A stretch of 64,000 nucleotides of DNA, taken from NCBI RefSeq assembly GCF_008801815.1, contig NZ_VZOX01000003.1; one strand, written 5' to 3'. Below the pieces are notes generated by a model. The model was not told where the DNA came from and made no database searches. It saw nothing but the letters and a program-made list of their open reading frames with translations. The position numbers were made by a program, and so were the translations under genes. Of this stretch, positions 28,163 to 35,949 are shown piece after piece. Every line of letters begins with the position of its first letter. The stretch's first letter is position 1. The stretch is from Edwardsiella anguillarum (GTDB lineage Bacteria; Pseudomonadota; Gammaproteobacteria; Enterobacterales; Enterobacteriaceae).

Positions 28163-28178
28163 TGTGATAATAATCACT
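28163..28178 (-). promoter_or_regulatory. CRP binding site upstream of cdd
   Basis: TGTGATAATAATCACT matches TGTGA-N6-TCACA at 9 of 10 positions. It lies 58 bp upstream of the cdd start. E. coli cdd is CRP-activated and CytR-repressed, which makes the call likely. Confidence 0.75.
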
Positions 28179-28300
28179 TTTTGAGTGCAATAATTGTAAT
28201 ATTGGTCTCGAATTAGAGATTTATTTCAACTTTTTTTAACGTAAAAACGGGTGCTGATGGCGGAGAGCGCCGATCGGCGCCCTCCGCTGTGACGATGTTA

Positions 28301-29002
28301 TCAGAAGATATGCAGCAGTATCGGGAACAGAAACGGCGCCAGCAGGGAGGTAATGATCCCGCAGATAACCAGCGCCAGAGAGCTAAAGGCGCCCTCCTGG
28401 TAGTCGACCTCCGCGCAGCGGGCGGTCCCCAAGGCGTGGGATGCCGTCCCCATGGCCAGACCACGCGACGCCTTGGTGCGGATATTCATGGCGTTCAGCA
28501 GGGTGTGGCCGAAGACGGCGCCCAGGATCCCGACAAAGATGACGCAGACGGCGCTGATGGCCGGGATACCGTGGATGGACTGAGCGACGGCCATCGCGAT
28601 CGGCGTAGTGACCGATTTCGGCATCACCGAGGCGGCGATCTCCGGCGTCGCACCGAGCCACAGGGCGATGGCGGTACCGGTGATCATCGCGGTGGCGCTG
28701 CCAATAAAGCAGATGGTGATGATGGACTTCCAGCGGGCACGGATCTGGTGCAGCTGTTCATACAGCGGGAAGGCCAGCGCCACGACCGCCGGCTGCAGCA
28801 GGCTGTTGAGCGCCGAGCTGCCGGCAAAATAGTTTTTGTAGGGAATATGCAGCAGCAGCAGCAGCGGAATGATCACCGCCATGGAGACCAGCAGCGGATT
28901 GAGCAGCGGCATATTCAGGCGCTGGGCGAGACGGCGGGCGCCAAAGAAGACCACCAGCGTCAGCGGCAGTGACCACCAGATATTCAGCATGACGGTCATC
29001 AT
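28301..29002 (-). CDS. yohK: YohK, LrgB-family inner-membrane protein
   Basis: The 233-residue product has about six membrane segments and matches E. coli YohK: NIWWSLPLTLVVFFGAR, LLQPAVVALAFPLYEQLHQIRARWKSI, LPKSVTTPIAMAV-like MPKSVTTPIAMAVAQSI, and the C-terminal GLAMGTASHALGTARCAEVDYQEGAF-type stretch. LrgB relatives work with LrgA in murein-hydrolase export or pyruvate/3-hydroxypropionate handling; the exact role is unsettled. AGGAG lies 8 bases before ATG 29002. It overlaps the end of yohJ by 4 bp. Confidence 0.93.
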   Translation of the reverse strand: MMTVMLNIWWSLPLTLVVFFGARRLAQRLNMPLLNPLLVSMAVIIPLLLLLHIPYKNYFAGSSALNSLLQPAVVALAFPLYEQLHQIRARWKSIITICFIGSATAMITGTAIALWLGATPEIAASVMPKSVTTPIAMAVAQSIHGIPAISAVCVIFVGILGAVFGHTLLNAMNIRTKASRGLAMGTASHALGTARCAEVDYQEGAFSSLALVICGIITSLLAPFLFPILLHIF

Positions 29003-29415
29003 TGTTTACTCTCCTGCGGGTGGCTCAGGGGCTGTTCGCCGTCGTCGGGCCGCTCGCGATGCACCAGGTGTGAGCAGTAGGCGACCACCACCATAATGAT
29101 CAGGGTGCTGACCACGCAGGAGACCACGATGGGGCCAAACTGGCGGCACAGCACGTCGTAATACTGCATGACGCCCACGCCGATCGGTACGAACAGCAGC
29201 GCCATATAGCGAATAAACAGGCTGCACCCCGGTTTGACCCAGGTGGCCGGCATAATCTGCGAAGCCAGCAGGGCAAACAGGATCAGCATACCGATGATGC
29301 TGCCTGGGATCTTGATTGGTAACAGGGTGGCAAGCGCATTACCGGCAAACAGACACAGGTAAATCAGCACGAAGGCACGTGCGTATTGCCAGCAAAGAGA
29401 AAGTGGATTTGACAT
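28999..29415 (-). CDS. yohJ: YohJ, LrgA/CidA-family inner-membrane protein
   Basis: From ATG 29415 the product has 138 residues with four membrane segments. It has the LrgA-type core IPGSIIGMLILFALLASQI and LLFVPIGVGVMQYYDVL. The start MSNPLSLCWQYARAFVLIYLC fits E. coli YohJ; 13 further upstream codons are open but less convincing. It pairs with yohK by a 4-bp overlap. A CRP-like site lies 53 bp upstream of the start. Confidence 0.92.
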   Translation of the reverse strand: MSNPLSLCWQYARAFVLIYLCLFAGNALATLLPIKIPGSIIGMLILFALLASQIMPATWVKPGCSLFIRYMALLFVPIGVGVMQYYDVLCRQFGPIVVSCVVSTLIIMVVVAYCSHLVHRERPDDGEQPLSHPQESKQ

Positions 29416-29467
29416 CGTAGTGTACCCAAAAACGAAAACATAATCATCATACAATTAATCGGTAAAA

Positions 29468-29483
29468 TGTGCTACTGATCACA
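29468..29483 (-). promoter_or_regulatory. CRP binding site upstream of yohJK
   Basis: On the minus strand TGTGATCAGTAGCACA matches TGTGA-N6-TCACA at 9 of 10 positions. A -10-like GATTAT (29445-29440) would place the site about 42 bp before transcription start, a class II position. Confidence 0.65.
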
Positions 29484-29549
29484 TCATGAATTCGCTCTAT
29501 GGCAGCCATGCCAATTTGGTGGGGTATTGTCGGCGTCGCAGACAAGGAT

Positions 29550-29570
29550 CGCGCCGGGTTACCCGGCGCG
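29550..29570. terminator. 9-bp GC hairpin after the RarD-type gene
   Basis: CGCGCCGGG and CCCGGCGCG pair around TTA, 19 bp past the stop codon of the transporter gene. There is no good T-run, so it is a weak terminator at best. Confidence 0.4.
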
Positions 29571-29588
29571 AAGGGGAGTATGAACGGC

Positions 29589-30533
29589 TCAGGGTTTCTC
29601 TGCGCTGCGCAGAGGGGGCGTCGCACGCTCCGTCGCCGCGCCGTCCTGATGTGCCGCGCTGCGGCGGTGCGGACGGCGAAACAGCTCATAGATACACAGC
29701 GCCAGCCCCAGCCAGATCAGCGAGAAGCTGATCATCTTGGGCAGATTGATCGGTTCGCCGAAGGCCAGCACCGCCAGCAGAAACTGCAGAGAGGGTTCGA
29801 CATACTGCGCTAGGCCCACCACCGTCAGAGAGGTGCGTTTGATGGCGGCGGCAAACAGCAGCAGCGGCGCATAGGTCACCGGCGCCGTCAGAATATACAG
29901 CGAATACTCAGACAGGCTGAGGCTGCCCAGATCGCTGCCGCCGCCGATCTGCTGCCAGAGGGTGATCCCCAGCGCCAGAGGCAGCATCCAGACGGTCTCC
30001 AGCGTCAGGGAGGTCATAATATCGTAGCGGATATACTTACGTACCAGGCCGTAAAAGGCAAAGGTGATGCCCATGACTAGCGCCAGCACCGGCACCCGCC
30101 CCAGCAGGATGATCTGGTAGGTCAGGCCGATGATGGCCAGCAGCACCGCGATGCGCTGAAAGCGGGTTAGCCGGTCGTGCAGAAAGATGACGCCCAGCGC
30201 GATGGCGAATAGCGGATTGGTGAAGTAGCCCAGGCTGGCATCCAGCACCAGGTGGTGGGTTAGCGCGTAGATGAAGGTGGTCCAGGAGACGCTCATGATG
30301 GCGCCGCCCAGCAGGCAGCAGTAAAGCGAGCGTTTATCCTGCCAGGCCGCGCGCCAGGAGGTGCGGTGCCTGAACAGCAGGCGCAGCGCCAGCAGCAGGG
30401 GAACAGACCAGAACAGACGCTGGGCCAGCAGTTCGAAGGCATTTGCATCGTTCAGCAGCTTATAGTATAGCGGCGTGATCCCCCACAGAATAAACGACAG
30501 CACCGCCAGCAGCGGTCCATTGCGCAGCCACAT
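29589..30533 (-). CDS. rarD: RarD-family (EamA) drug/metabolite transporter
   Basis: The 314-residue product has ten hydrophobic segments and the RarD pattern: N-terminal FILWGITPLYYKLL, then LGYFTNPLFAIALGVIFLHDRLTRFQ. The second EamA repeat has TFAFYGLVRKY and QYVEPSLQFLLAVLAFGE. RarD proteins are inner-membrane exporters or permeases of unknown substrate; the name comes from chloramphenicol sensitivity. The C-terminal 25 residues are a polar tail. It stands alone between sbcB and yohJ. Confidence 0.85.
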   Translation of the reverse strand: MWLRNGPLLAVLSFILWGITPLYYKLLNDANAFELLAQRLFWSVPLLLALRLLFRHRTSWRAAWQDKRSLYCCLLGGAIMSVSWTTFIYALTHHLVLDASLGYFTNPLFAIALGVIFLHDRLTRFQRIAVLLAIIGLTYQIILLGRVPVLALVMGITFAFYGLVRKYIRYDIMTSLTLETVWMLPLALGITLWQQIGGGSDLGSLSLSEYSLYILTAPVTYAPLLLFAAAIKRTSLTVVGLAQYVEPSLQFLLAVLAFGEPINLPKMISFSLIWLGLALCIYELFRRPHRRSAAHQDGAATERATPPLRSAEKP

Positions 30534-30672
30534 AGTTCAAGCCTTGATTGTCTGCTCCGTCGCGGAGCCTGGTTATCGACCACCCCGCCGCGGGCAGAGT
30601 GGAAAGCGTGCGCAGGATGCCGCAGTAAGCGCCATGTAGGTGACGACGGCTGCATCCTTCCGGCGCAGACTA

Positions 30673-32100
30673 TTATCCTACTAATTCACGGGCATAATCA
30701 AACAGCGCCCGCAGCAGCGTCAGCCGCTGGGGCTGATCCTCATAGCGGTTGTACAGCATTTCCAGCGTCTGTAGATAATCCTGTACGCGCTGCGGCGTCA
30801 GCATGGCCTGGCGATGCTGCTGCCAGCGGCGCATCTCGCTCTCATCCAGCGTCGCCGGGTAGTTACGGGCGCGGTAGCGAAACAGCAGCGGCGTGATGCG
30901 CCGATCGCTGAAGCGTAGATCCAGCGCCGGCAGGTTCTGCGGCTGGGTGGCGCGAATAATTTGCATCGCCTGGCGATCGGCGTCGCTGAAGAAGCCGTCG
31001 TACAGCTGGTTGTCCACGTCGTCCGATGGCGGAAAGGGTGGCGCATCGGCAAATAGGGATACCACCTTGTCACGGATCTCGCTGTGCTGCTGTAGCAGGG
31101 CTAAATTATCCCGGCAGCGCGGGCGATCGAGCCCCAGTCGGACGGCGTTGTCCGCGAGCAGGGTTTTCTCCGGCGCCAGCACCGGACATTTATTGATATG
31201 GACTAGCTTGATGGGCACCGGCACGGCGTCGCCCAGCTCGCTGCGCGGCGTGTAGAGCCGTTCGCGCAGGGCGGCGGGGTCCAGGGTCAGCAGCGGGGTG
31301 ATATCGCTGTCCAGATCGCAGACGATCACCGCGTTTTTATTCTCGGGATGCCAGGCCAGCGGGGCGATCAGGCTGGTGTTACCGCGCAGGGCGCCGAACA
31401 TGCCGGAGACATGCACCAGGGGCGTCATCGTGGCGATATCGATAAGCTGAGCCACCCGGTTCTTGTTGCGCAGCTGGAACAGATAGTCGAACAGCCGCGG
31501 CTGGGCCTGTTTGACCAGCCTGGCCAGCGCGATGGTGGCGTAGACATCGGCCATGGCGTCGTGGGCGTTGCTGTGCTCAATGCCGTTGGCCTGAGACAGG
31601 TGCTCCAGCTTGAAGCTGGGCAACCCCTGCTCGTTTTCCGGCCAGACGATCCCCTCGGGGCGCAGGGCGTAGCAGGTGCGCACCACACCCAGCAGATCCC
31701 AGCGAGAGTTGCCGTTTTGCCAGCTGTAGGCGTAGGGGTCAAAGAAGTTGCGGTAGAACAGGTTGCGGCTCACCTCATCGTCGAAGCGAATGTTGTTATA
31801 GCCCACGACACAGGTGCCCGGCACGCTGAACATCCGGTGGATACGCTCGGCGAATTCGGCCTCACAGACCCCCTGCGCCAGCGCCGTCTGCGGGGTGATC
31901 CCGGTGATCATCACCGCGTCGGGCTGGGGCAGGTAATCATCGGCCGGCCGGCAGTAAAACACCTGGGGTTCTTCGATGATGTTGAAGTCGGCGTCGGTGC
32001 GCACGCCGGCGAACTGAGCGGGACGATCCCGCGCCGGATGCTGACCGAAGGTTTCATAGTCGTGAAACAGGAATGTATTTTGTATGCTTCGGTTTTTCAC
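30673..32100 (-). CDS. sbcB: Exodeoxyribonuclease I
   Basis: ExoI degrades single-stranded DNA 3' to 5' in recombination and mismatch repair. The product has the DnaQ-type exonuclease motifs: FLFHDYETFG (Asp and Glu of motif I), YNNIRFDDEV (motif II) and HSNAHDAMADVYAT (motif III). The SH3-like and C-terminal domains follow (WHPENKNAVIV, LVHINKCPVLAP, YDGFFSDADR). GTG 32100 is preferred because GGAAGG lies 5 bases before it and the length becomes 475, equal to E. coli; GTG 32106 is the alternative. Confidence 0.95.
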   Translation of the reverse strand: MKNRSIQNTFLFHDYETFGQHPARDRPAQFAGVRTDADFNIIEEPQVFYCRPADDYLPQPDAVMITGITPQTALAQGVCEAEFAERIHRMFSVPGTCVVGYNNIRFDDEVSRNLFYRNFFDPYAYSWQNGNSRWDLLGVVRTCYALRPEGIVWPENEQGLPSFKLEHLSQANGIEHSNAHDAMADVYATIALARLVKQAQPRLFDYLFQLRNKNRVAQLIDIATMTPLVHVSGMFGALRGNTSLIAPLAWHPENKNAVIVCDLDSDITPLLTLDPAALRERLYTPRSELGDAVPVPIKLVHINKCPVLAPEKTLLADNAVRLGLDRPRCRDNLALLQQHSEIRDKVVSLFADAPPFPPSDDVDNQLYDGFFSDADRQAMQIIRATQPQNLPALDLRFSDRRITPLLFRYRARNYPATLDESEMRRWQQHRQAMLTPQRVQDYLQTLEMLYNRYEDQPQRLTLLRALFDYARELVG

Positions 32101-32106
32101 TGTCAC

Positions 32107-32581
32107 CTTCCGTATACGCCTTTTGTTTTATCTTGTTGATTTATATGGGTGTTTCATGATTTCACTCGCAATTCGCTGTACATTGCTCGATGCTGTCTGT
32201 TGTGATCGTGCATACGAATAGGAGATACATGTTCAGTGCATAAATCATAACTTCATTAAGCTAAGAAAACTAATATAGCGTTCGGTGACGCTCGCAGCGT
32301 TCTTAACTCGATTAACGTTTGGGCGAAAGATCGGGCTAAGAGGTGCTCAGACCTGTGTTCTCATTCGGCGTGAAGGGCCAAGCCTCTTCTGGCTAGTATG
32401 GCATCAGGCTCTTCCAGGTTTCTGCTACATTTCTCCGCGCATAAGCTGAACCTGGATTTTTTGTTGAAAATGGCCTACTTCATAATAGAGTAATCATTTT
32501 TCATGTCTGGTAACTGCATCCCCTCTGTTCAATATATATTAAAAGCTCTACTTTTTATCAATAGGCGTATTTTGAACTTCA
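32107..32581. other. AT-rich intergenic region between sbcB and the acyltransferase gene
   Basis: This holds the sbcB promoter and the 3' flank of the acyltransferase. No gene, RNA or repeat was recognised. Base composition turns AT-rich within it. Confidence 0.35.
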
Positions 32582-33736
32582 CTATGTTAATTCTTTAATA
32601 TCATTCTGTTTTTTTGATTTTATTTTTTTTGATAGATTATAGATTGGGTACTCTATAGTATATGATATAAGAATAGAACTGAGGATTATCAAAAAAAATA
32701 CCAGTGGTGACAGGTAGATTATATTTGTTTCCGATAGTATGGTTTTAAATCCAATGTACCAAAAAATACCATGAATTAAGTATAAACTGTAGCTTGTTAC
32801 GCCTAATCGCTTAAGCCCTTTTATATTTAATATGCCAAAAAATGTAGCGCCATTACAAATCATTATAAATAACAAAGCTGCAAAAAGTGGAGAGATTGCA
32901 GTAGAGATTTTCCCAGTAAAAGGAATTATAAATAATAAAATAATAACCGCGCTTTGGATAATAGTGTTAGACGTTAGCCTATCCAATAATTTCATATGAA
33001 AATGCTTGCAGAAAAAACCAACTGAAAAGAAAAAAATGGCTAGGTAAACGCCAGAGTTTAACTCTGGATGTGCTATTTTAGTATAGATATAAAAGATAAA
33101 TGACAGTATCGAAACAATTATTCCTGTGACCGCCCTTTTATTTAATGGGATTAGCAGTGCAATTAATGGAAGGGCAAAATATAAACGCCACTCCCATGCT
33201 AATGACCAGGTTACTCCGGCATTAATAATATTGCTATTGGACATGCCAAATAAAGGGTTTCTTTCATTAAATATTCCGCCATCAAACCATGGTATTATAT
33301 TTAATAAATGCTCTTTACTTTGACTTCCATAAATATATGAAATCAAAACACAACACAAAGATGATAATATAGTAACTGGAACGATTCTTAAAAATCGTTT
33401 CTTATAAAACGACACCCACCAAGATAGTCGATTTATAGAGATGTTTGAAAAAAGGTATCCTGATAGAATAAAAAAAATGCCAACGGCAAATTTCCCTATA
33501 AATGAAAAAAAATAATTCCCATTAATTACCCACATGCCTGTTTTTGAGTAAAAATAATTAAAAAAGAAGTGATGGAACACTACCATTATAGCTAAAATGG
33601 CTCTCAGTCCGTCGAGGTGATTCAGCGGCCTTTTATCCATTTTCTCCATAAACGAAAAAAAAGATAAATTCATCATTATAACCGTTGCAACAACAATGCC
33701 GACTGCCCATAAGATCATTATCATCTCATTGTACAT
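32582..33736 (-). CDS. Acyltransferase family 3 (OafA/YrhL-type) membrane protein
   Basis: From ATG 33736 (preceded by GGAAA) the product has 384 residues with about ten hydrophobic segments. The AT3 hallmark HLDGLRAILAIMVVFHHFFF (about 40-60) carries the catalytic-type histidine pair, and SYSLYLIHGIFWYIGFK is near the C-terminus. Such enzymes add acetyl or similar groups to O-antigen, capsule or other envelope sugars, using cytoplasmic acyl-CoA. There is no periplasmic SGNH domain. The gene is strongly AT-rich against GC-rich sbcB and yeeA, suggesting transfer. A role in O-antigen modification is inferred. Confidence 0.85.
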   Translation of the reverse strand: MYNEMIMILWAVGIVVATVIMMNLSFFSFMEKMDKRPLNHLDGLRAILAIMVVFHHFFFNYFYSKTGMWVINGNYFFSFIGKFAVGIFFILSGYLFSNISINRLSWWVSFYKKRFLRIVPVTILSSLCCVLISYIYGSQSKEHLLNIIPWFDGGIFNERNPLFGMSNSNIINAGVTWSLAWEWRLYFALPLIALLIPLNKRAVTGIIVSILSFIFYIYTKIAHPELNSGVYLAIFFFSVGFFCKHFHMKLLDRLTSNTIIQSAVIILLFIIPFTGKISTAISPLFAALLFIMICNGATFFGILNIKGLKRLGVTSYSLYLIHGIFWYIGFKTILSETNIIYLSPLVFFLIILSSILISYTIEYPIYNLSKKIKSKKQNDIKELT

Positions 33737-33821
33737 GAATGTTTCCACATTTTAGAACCTCTGTCGAATTTTATAGTTGATCTGTCTCTTAGTCAATTTT
33801 CTTAGCTTAATGCCGTATTTT

Positions 33822-34004
33822 TCAATAGAAATCATTGCCAATGATTATTGTCTGCGGGTTTCTTAAGAGAGAAAGTGGATGAGGATGATCTTTTCCTTGA
33901 TCTTCTCTCTCGCAGTACGCCATACAACCAGAATTCCTACAGGAAAAAGACTGTTGGGCACAGGCAGAATTGATGAGCAATAGGACAAAGATGAAGCAGA
34001 ACAT
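33822..34004 (-). CDS. Possible small secreted cysteine-containing peptide
   Basis: The 60-codon frame begins MFCFIFVLLLINSACAQQ, which looks like a signal peptide with cleavage after ACA. The mature part holds a Cys cluster (CRNSGCMAYC) and ends with polar residues. There is no good ribosome site before the ATG and no relative I recognise. It could be a chance frame in AT-rich DNA. Confidence 0.25.
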   Translation of the reverse strand: MFCFIFVLLLINSACAQQSFSCRNSGCMAYCEREDQGKDHPHPLSLLRNPQTIIIGNDFY

Positions 34005-34801
34005 CGTGTTATCGTTATTTTTATAGGTATCCGTTACTTATTATAATTTGTTGCTACTGGATGGATAATTATTGGACGATGGCGATCATGGTTGATAGCT
34101 GCCAACCAAGACTCAGGGGATTCGTCGCCTGCAGCGTTAGAAGAAACTCAGACAGGGAGAATGCAATGAAGGACACACCGGCGACGACAATATTGGCGTC
34201 ATGTGTTGAATTCAGGGCGGACTCGGGTGACGTTCGCCTATTCGCGAGCGCTCTTTTTCCCTGATGTTGCTCCGAGGTCATTGATAGGGTAGCTGCTGGT
34301 TTATTCTCTCTACGAATCTAAAATAATATTATATTACAACGTGTTATGTATTTGTTGTGTGGGTTAAATGCAGTACTAGCACGCAAGATAATAGTCGGGC
34401 TTAAATCCGTGTTATCTATGCTATCTTATTGATATTAATTGATTGTTTGACGATTTGCACGATGAGAGTAAGCCTGAGGTTCGGGGGATATGTCGTTAGT
34501 CCGATGCGTTTTGCCCATACATCATTCCAGGATCACTGGTTTAACATTGATAGATTAGGATGCTGAGAGAGGAATGATGACGCCACCGCGCAGCTCCATT
34601 CAGAGATGCCCATCGCCCGGCGCGGGTAGCGTGGGCAGAATAACGCAGTAGGTATGCCTCCCTGCGAGAGAGGCATCGATTGTCCAGCCCCTATCCTCCT
34701 GCTTAGAAGAAAAGGGACACATTTCAAAATTTTTTTATGCCGCGGATTTCCGTTACACTAAAGGTTCATCTCTGTTGAGAGCCTGATCCAAGGTCGTTTC
34801 C
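34005..34801. other. Intergenic region upstream of yeeA
   Basis: About 800 bases hold only the yeeA promoter (a -10-like TACACT near 34753) and no supportable gene. Short frames on both strands overlap each other and lack ribosome sites. Composition is mixed, AT-rich to about 34450. Confidence 0.35.
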
Positions 34802-35860
34802 GTGCGTTTAAATAAAAGTATCACCCCGTTTGACTCCTTCATCTATGGGCACTACCGCGCTGTGCACGGCGTGCGTATGGCGATCTCTTTCGTATTAACC
34901 TTTCTCCTGATCCGATTGCTGGCGGTGCCGGAGGGCGCCTGGGCGCTGATCACCATGGTGGTGGTGATCGGGCCGATCTCCTTCTGGGGCAACGTTACCG
35001 TCCGGGCGCTGCAGCGCTGTATGGGGACGGTGTTTGGCGCTGCATCAGGGCTGGTGGCGCTGTATCTTGAACTTTATTCGATGAGTCTGATGCTGGCGTG
35101 GTGCGCCGTCGTGATGTTTGTCTGCGGCATCGCGGCCCTAGGCAAGCGCCCCTATATGGGGCTGCTGATCGGCATCACGCTGGGCGTGGTGTGCGCCGCC
35201 GGACCCGGCGATATTCAGACGGCGCTGCTGCGCAGCGTCAACGTGATCATCGGTTCGCTGCTGGCGCTGCTGTTTGCTAGCATCTATCCGCAGCGGGCGT
35301 TCACCCACTGGCGTTTAAAGATGAACCATGGCCTGACCTGCATGAGTAACATTTATAGCGCCTATGTGTCACCCAATATGGTTGAGCGTCCGCAGCTGAC
35401 CGAACGCCAACAGCACATTCTCTCCGACCTGGGCACCGTACGCGGCCTGCTGGCACCCAGCGCCCGGGAGACCAAGGTAGATAAAGCGGTGTTCGACGCC
35501 ATTCAGGTGATCACCCGTAATCTGGTGGCTACGTTGGAGATGATGACCGACGCCTATTGGGCCAGCCGCGAAAGCCACTTTATTATGCTGAACGCCACCC
35601 GGCTGCGGGCGTTTCAGAAACTGACCATCAACGCCCTGCACGGGCTGTCGGAGATGCTGCTCAGCGGACGGGTGGAGGAGACGCTGGAGCGTCTGCCGGA
35701 GATGGAGTCGATGGTGGCAGAGCTGAAGACGCTGATCGAGCAGGCACAGGCGCACAGCGATGAAGAGGCGCCGATCTATGGCTATCTGTGGCTGAATATG
35801 CAGCTGGCGATGCAGCTGGATGAGCTGCGCGATCTGCTGAGTAACGTACTACGCCGCTGA
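34802..35860 (+). CDS. yeeA: YeeA, FUSC-family inner-membrane protein
   Basis: The 352-residue product has an N-terminal membrane half of about six segments (MAISFVLTFLLIRLLAVPEGAWALITMVVVIG, GKRPYMGLLIGITLGVV-type) and a cytoplasmic helical C-terminal half, typical of FUSC/AaeB-like proteins. It matches E. coli YeeA, which is also near sbcB. Its function is unknown; an efflux role is suspected from the family. The start is GTG 34802 with AAGG about 7 bases upstream. Confidence 0.9.
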   Translation: MRLNKSITPFDSFIYGHYRAVHGVRMAISFVLTFLLIRLLAVPEGAWALITMVVVIGPISFWGNVTVRALQRCMGTVFGAASGLVALYLELYSMSLMLAWCAVVMFVCGIAALGKRPYMGLLIGITLGVVCAAGPGDIQTALLRSVNVIIGSLLALLFASIYPQRAFTHWRLKMNHGLTCMSNIYSAYVSPNMVERPQLTERQQHILSDLGTVRGLLAPSARETKVDKAVFDAIQVITRNLVATLEMMTDAYWASRESHFIMLNATRLRAFQKLTINALHGLSEMLLSGRVEETLERLPEMESMVAELKTLIEQAQAHSDEEAPIYGYLWLNMQLAMQLDELRDLLSNVLRR

Positions 35861-35949
35861 ATGGTGCAGGGGCCGCCGCGGCGCGGGCGGCTGATTTTGT
35901 CCGCCCGCTGTGCGACAATGGCGCGCCATGTTTCCCGCAGCGAGTATCA

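Noticed and set aside
29455..29588. Small RNA between yohJ and the RarD-type gene
   Set aside because: Only a GC hairpin without T-run and a CRP promoter are visible; these are explained by the flanking genes.
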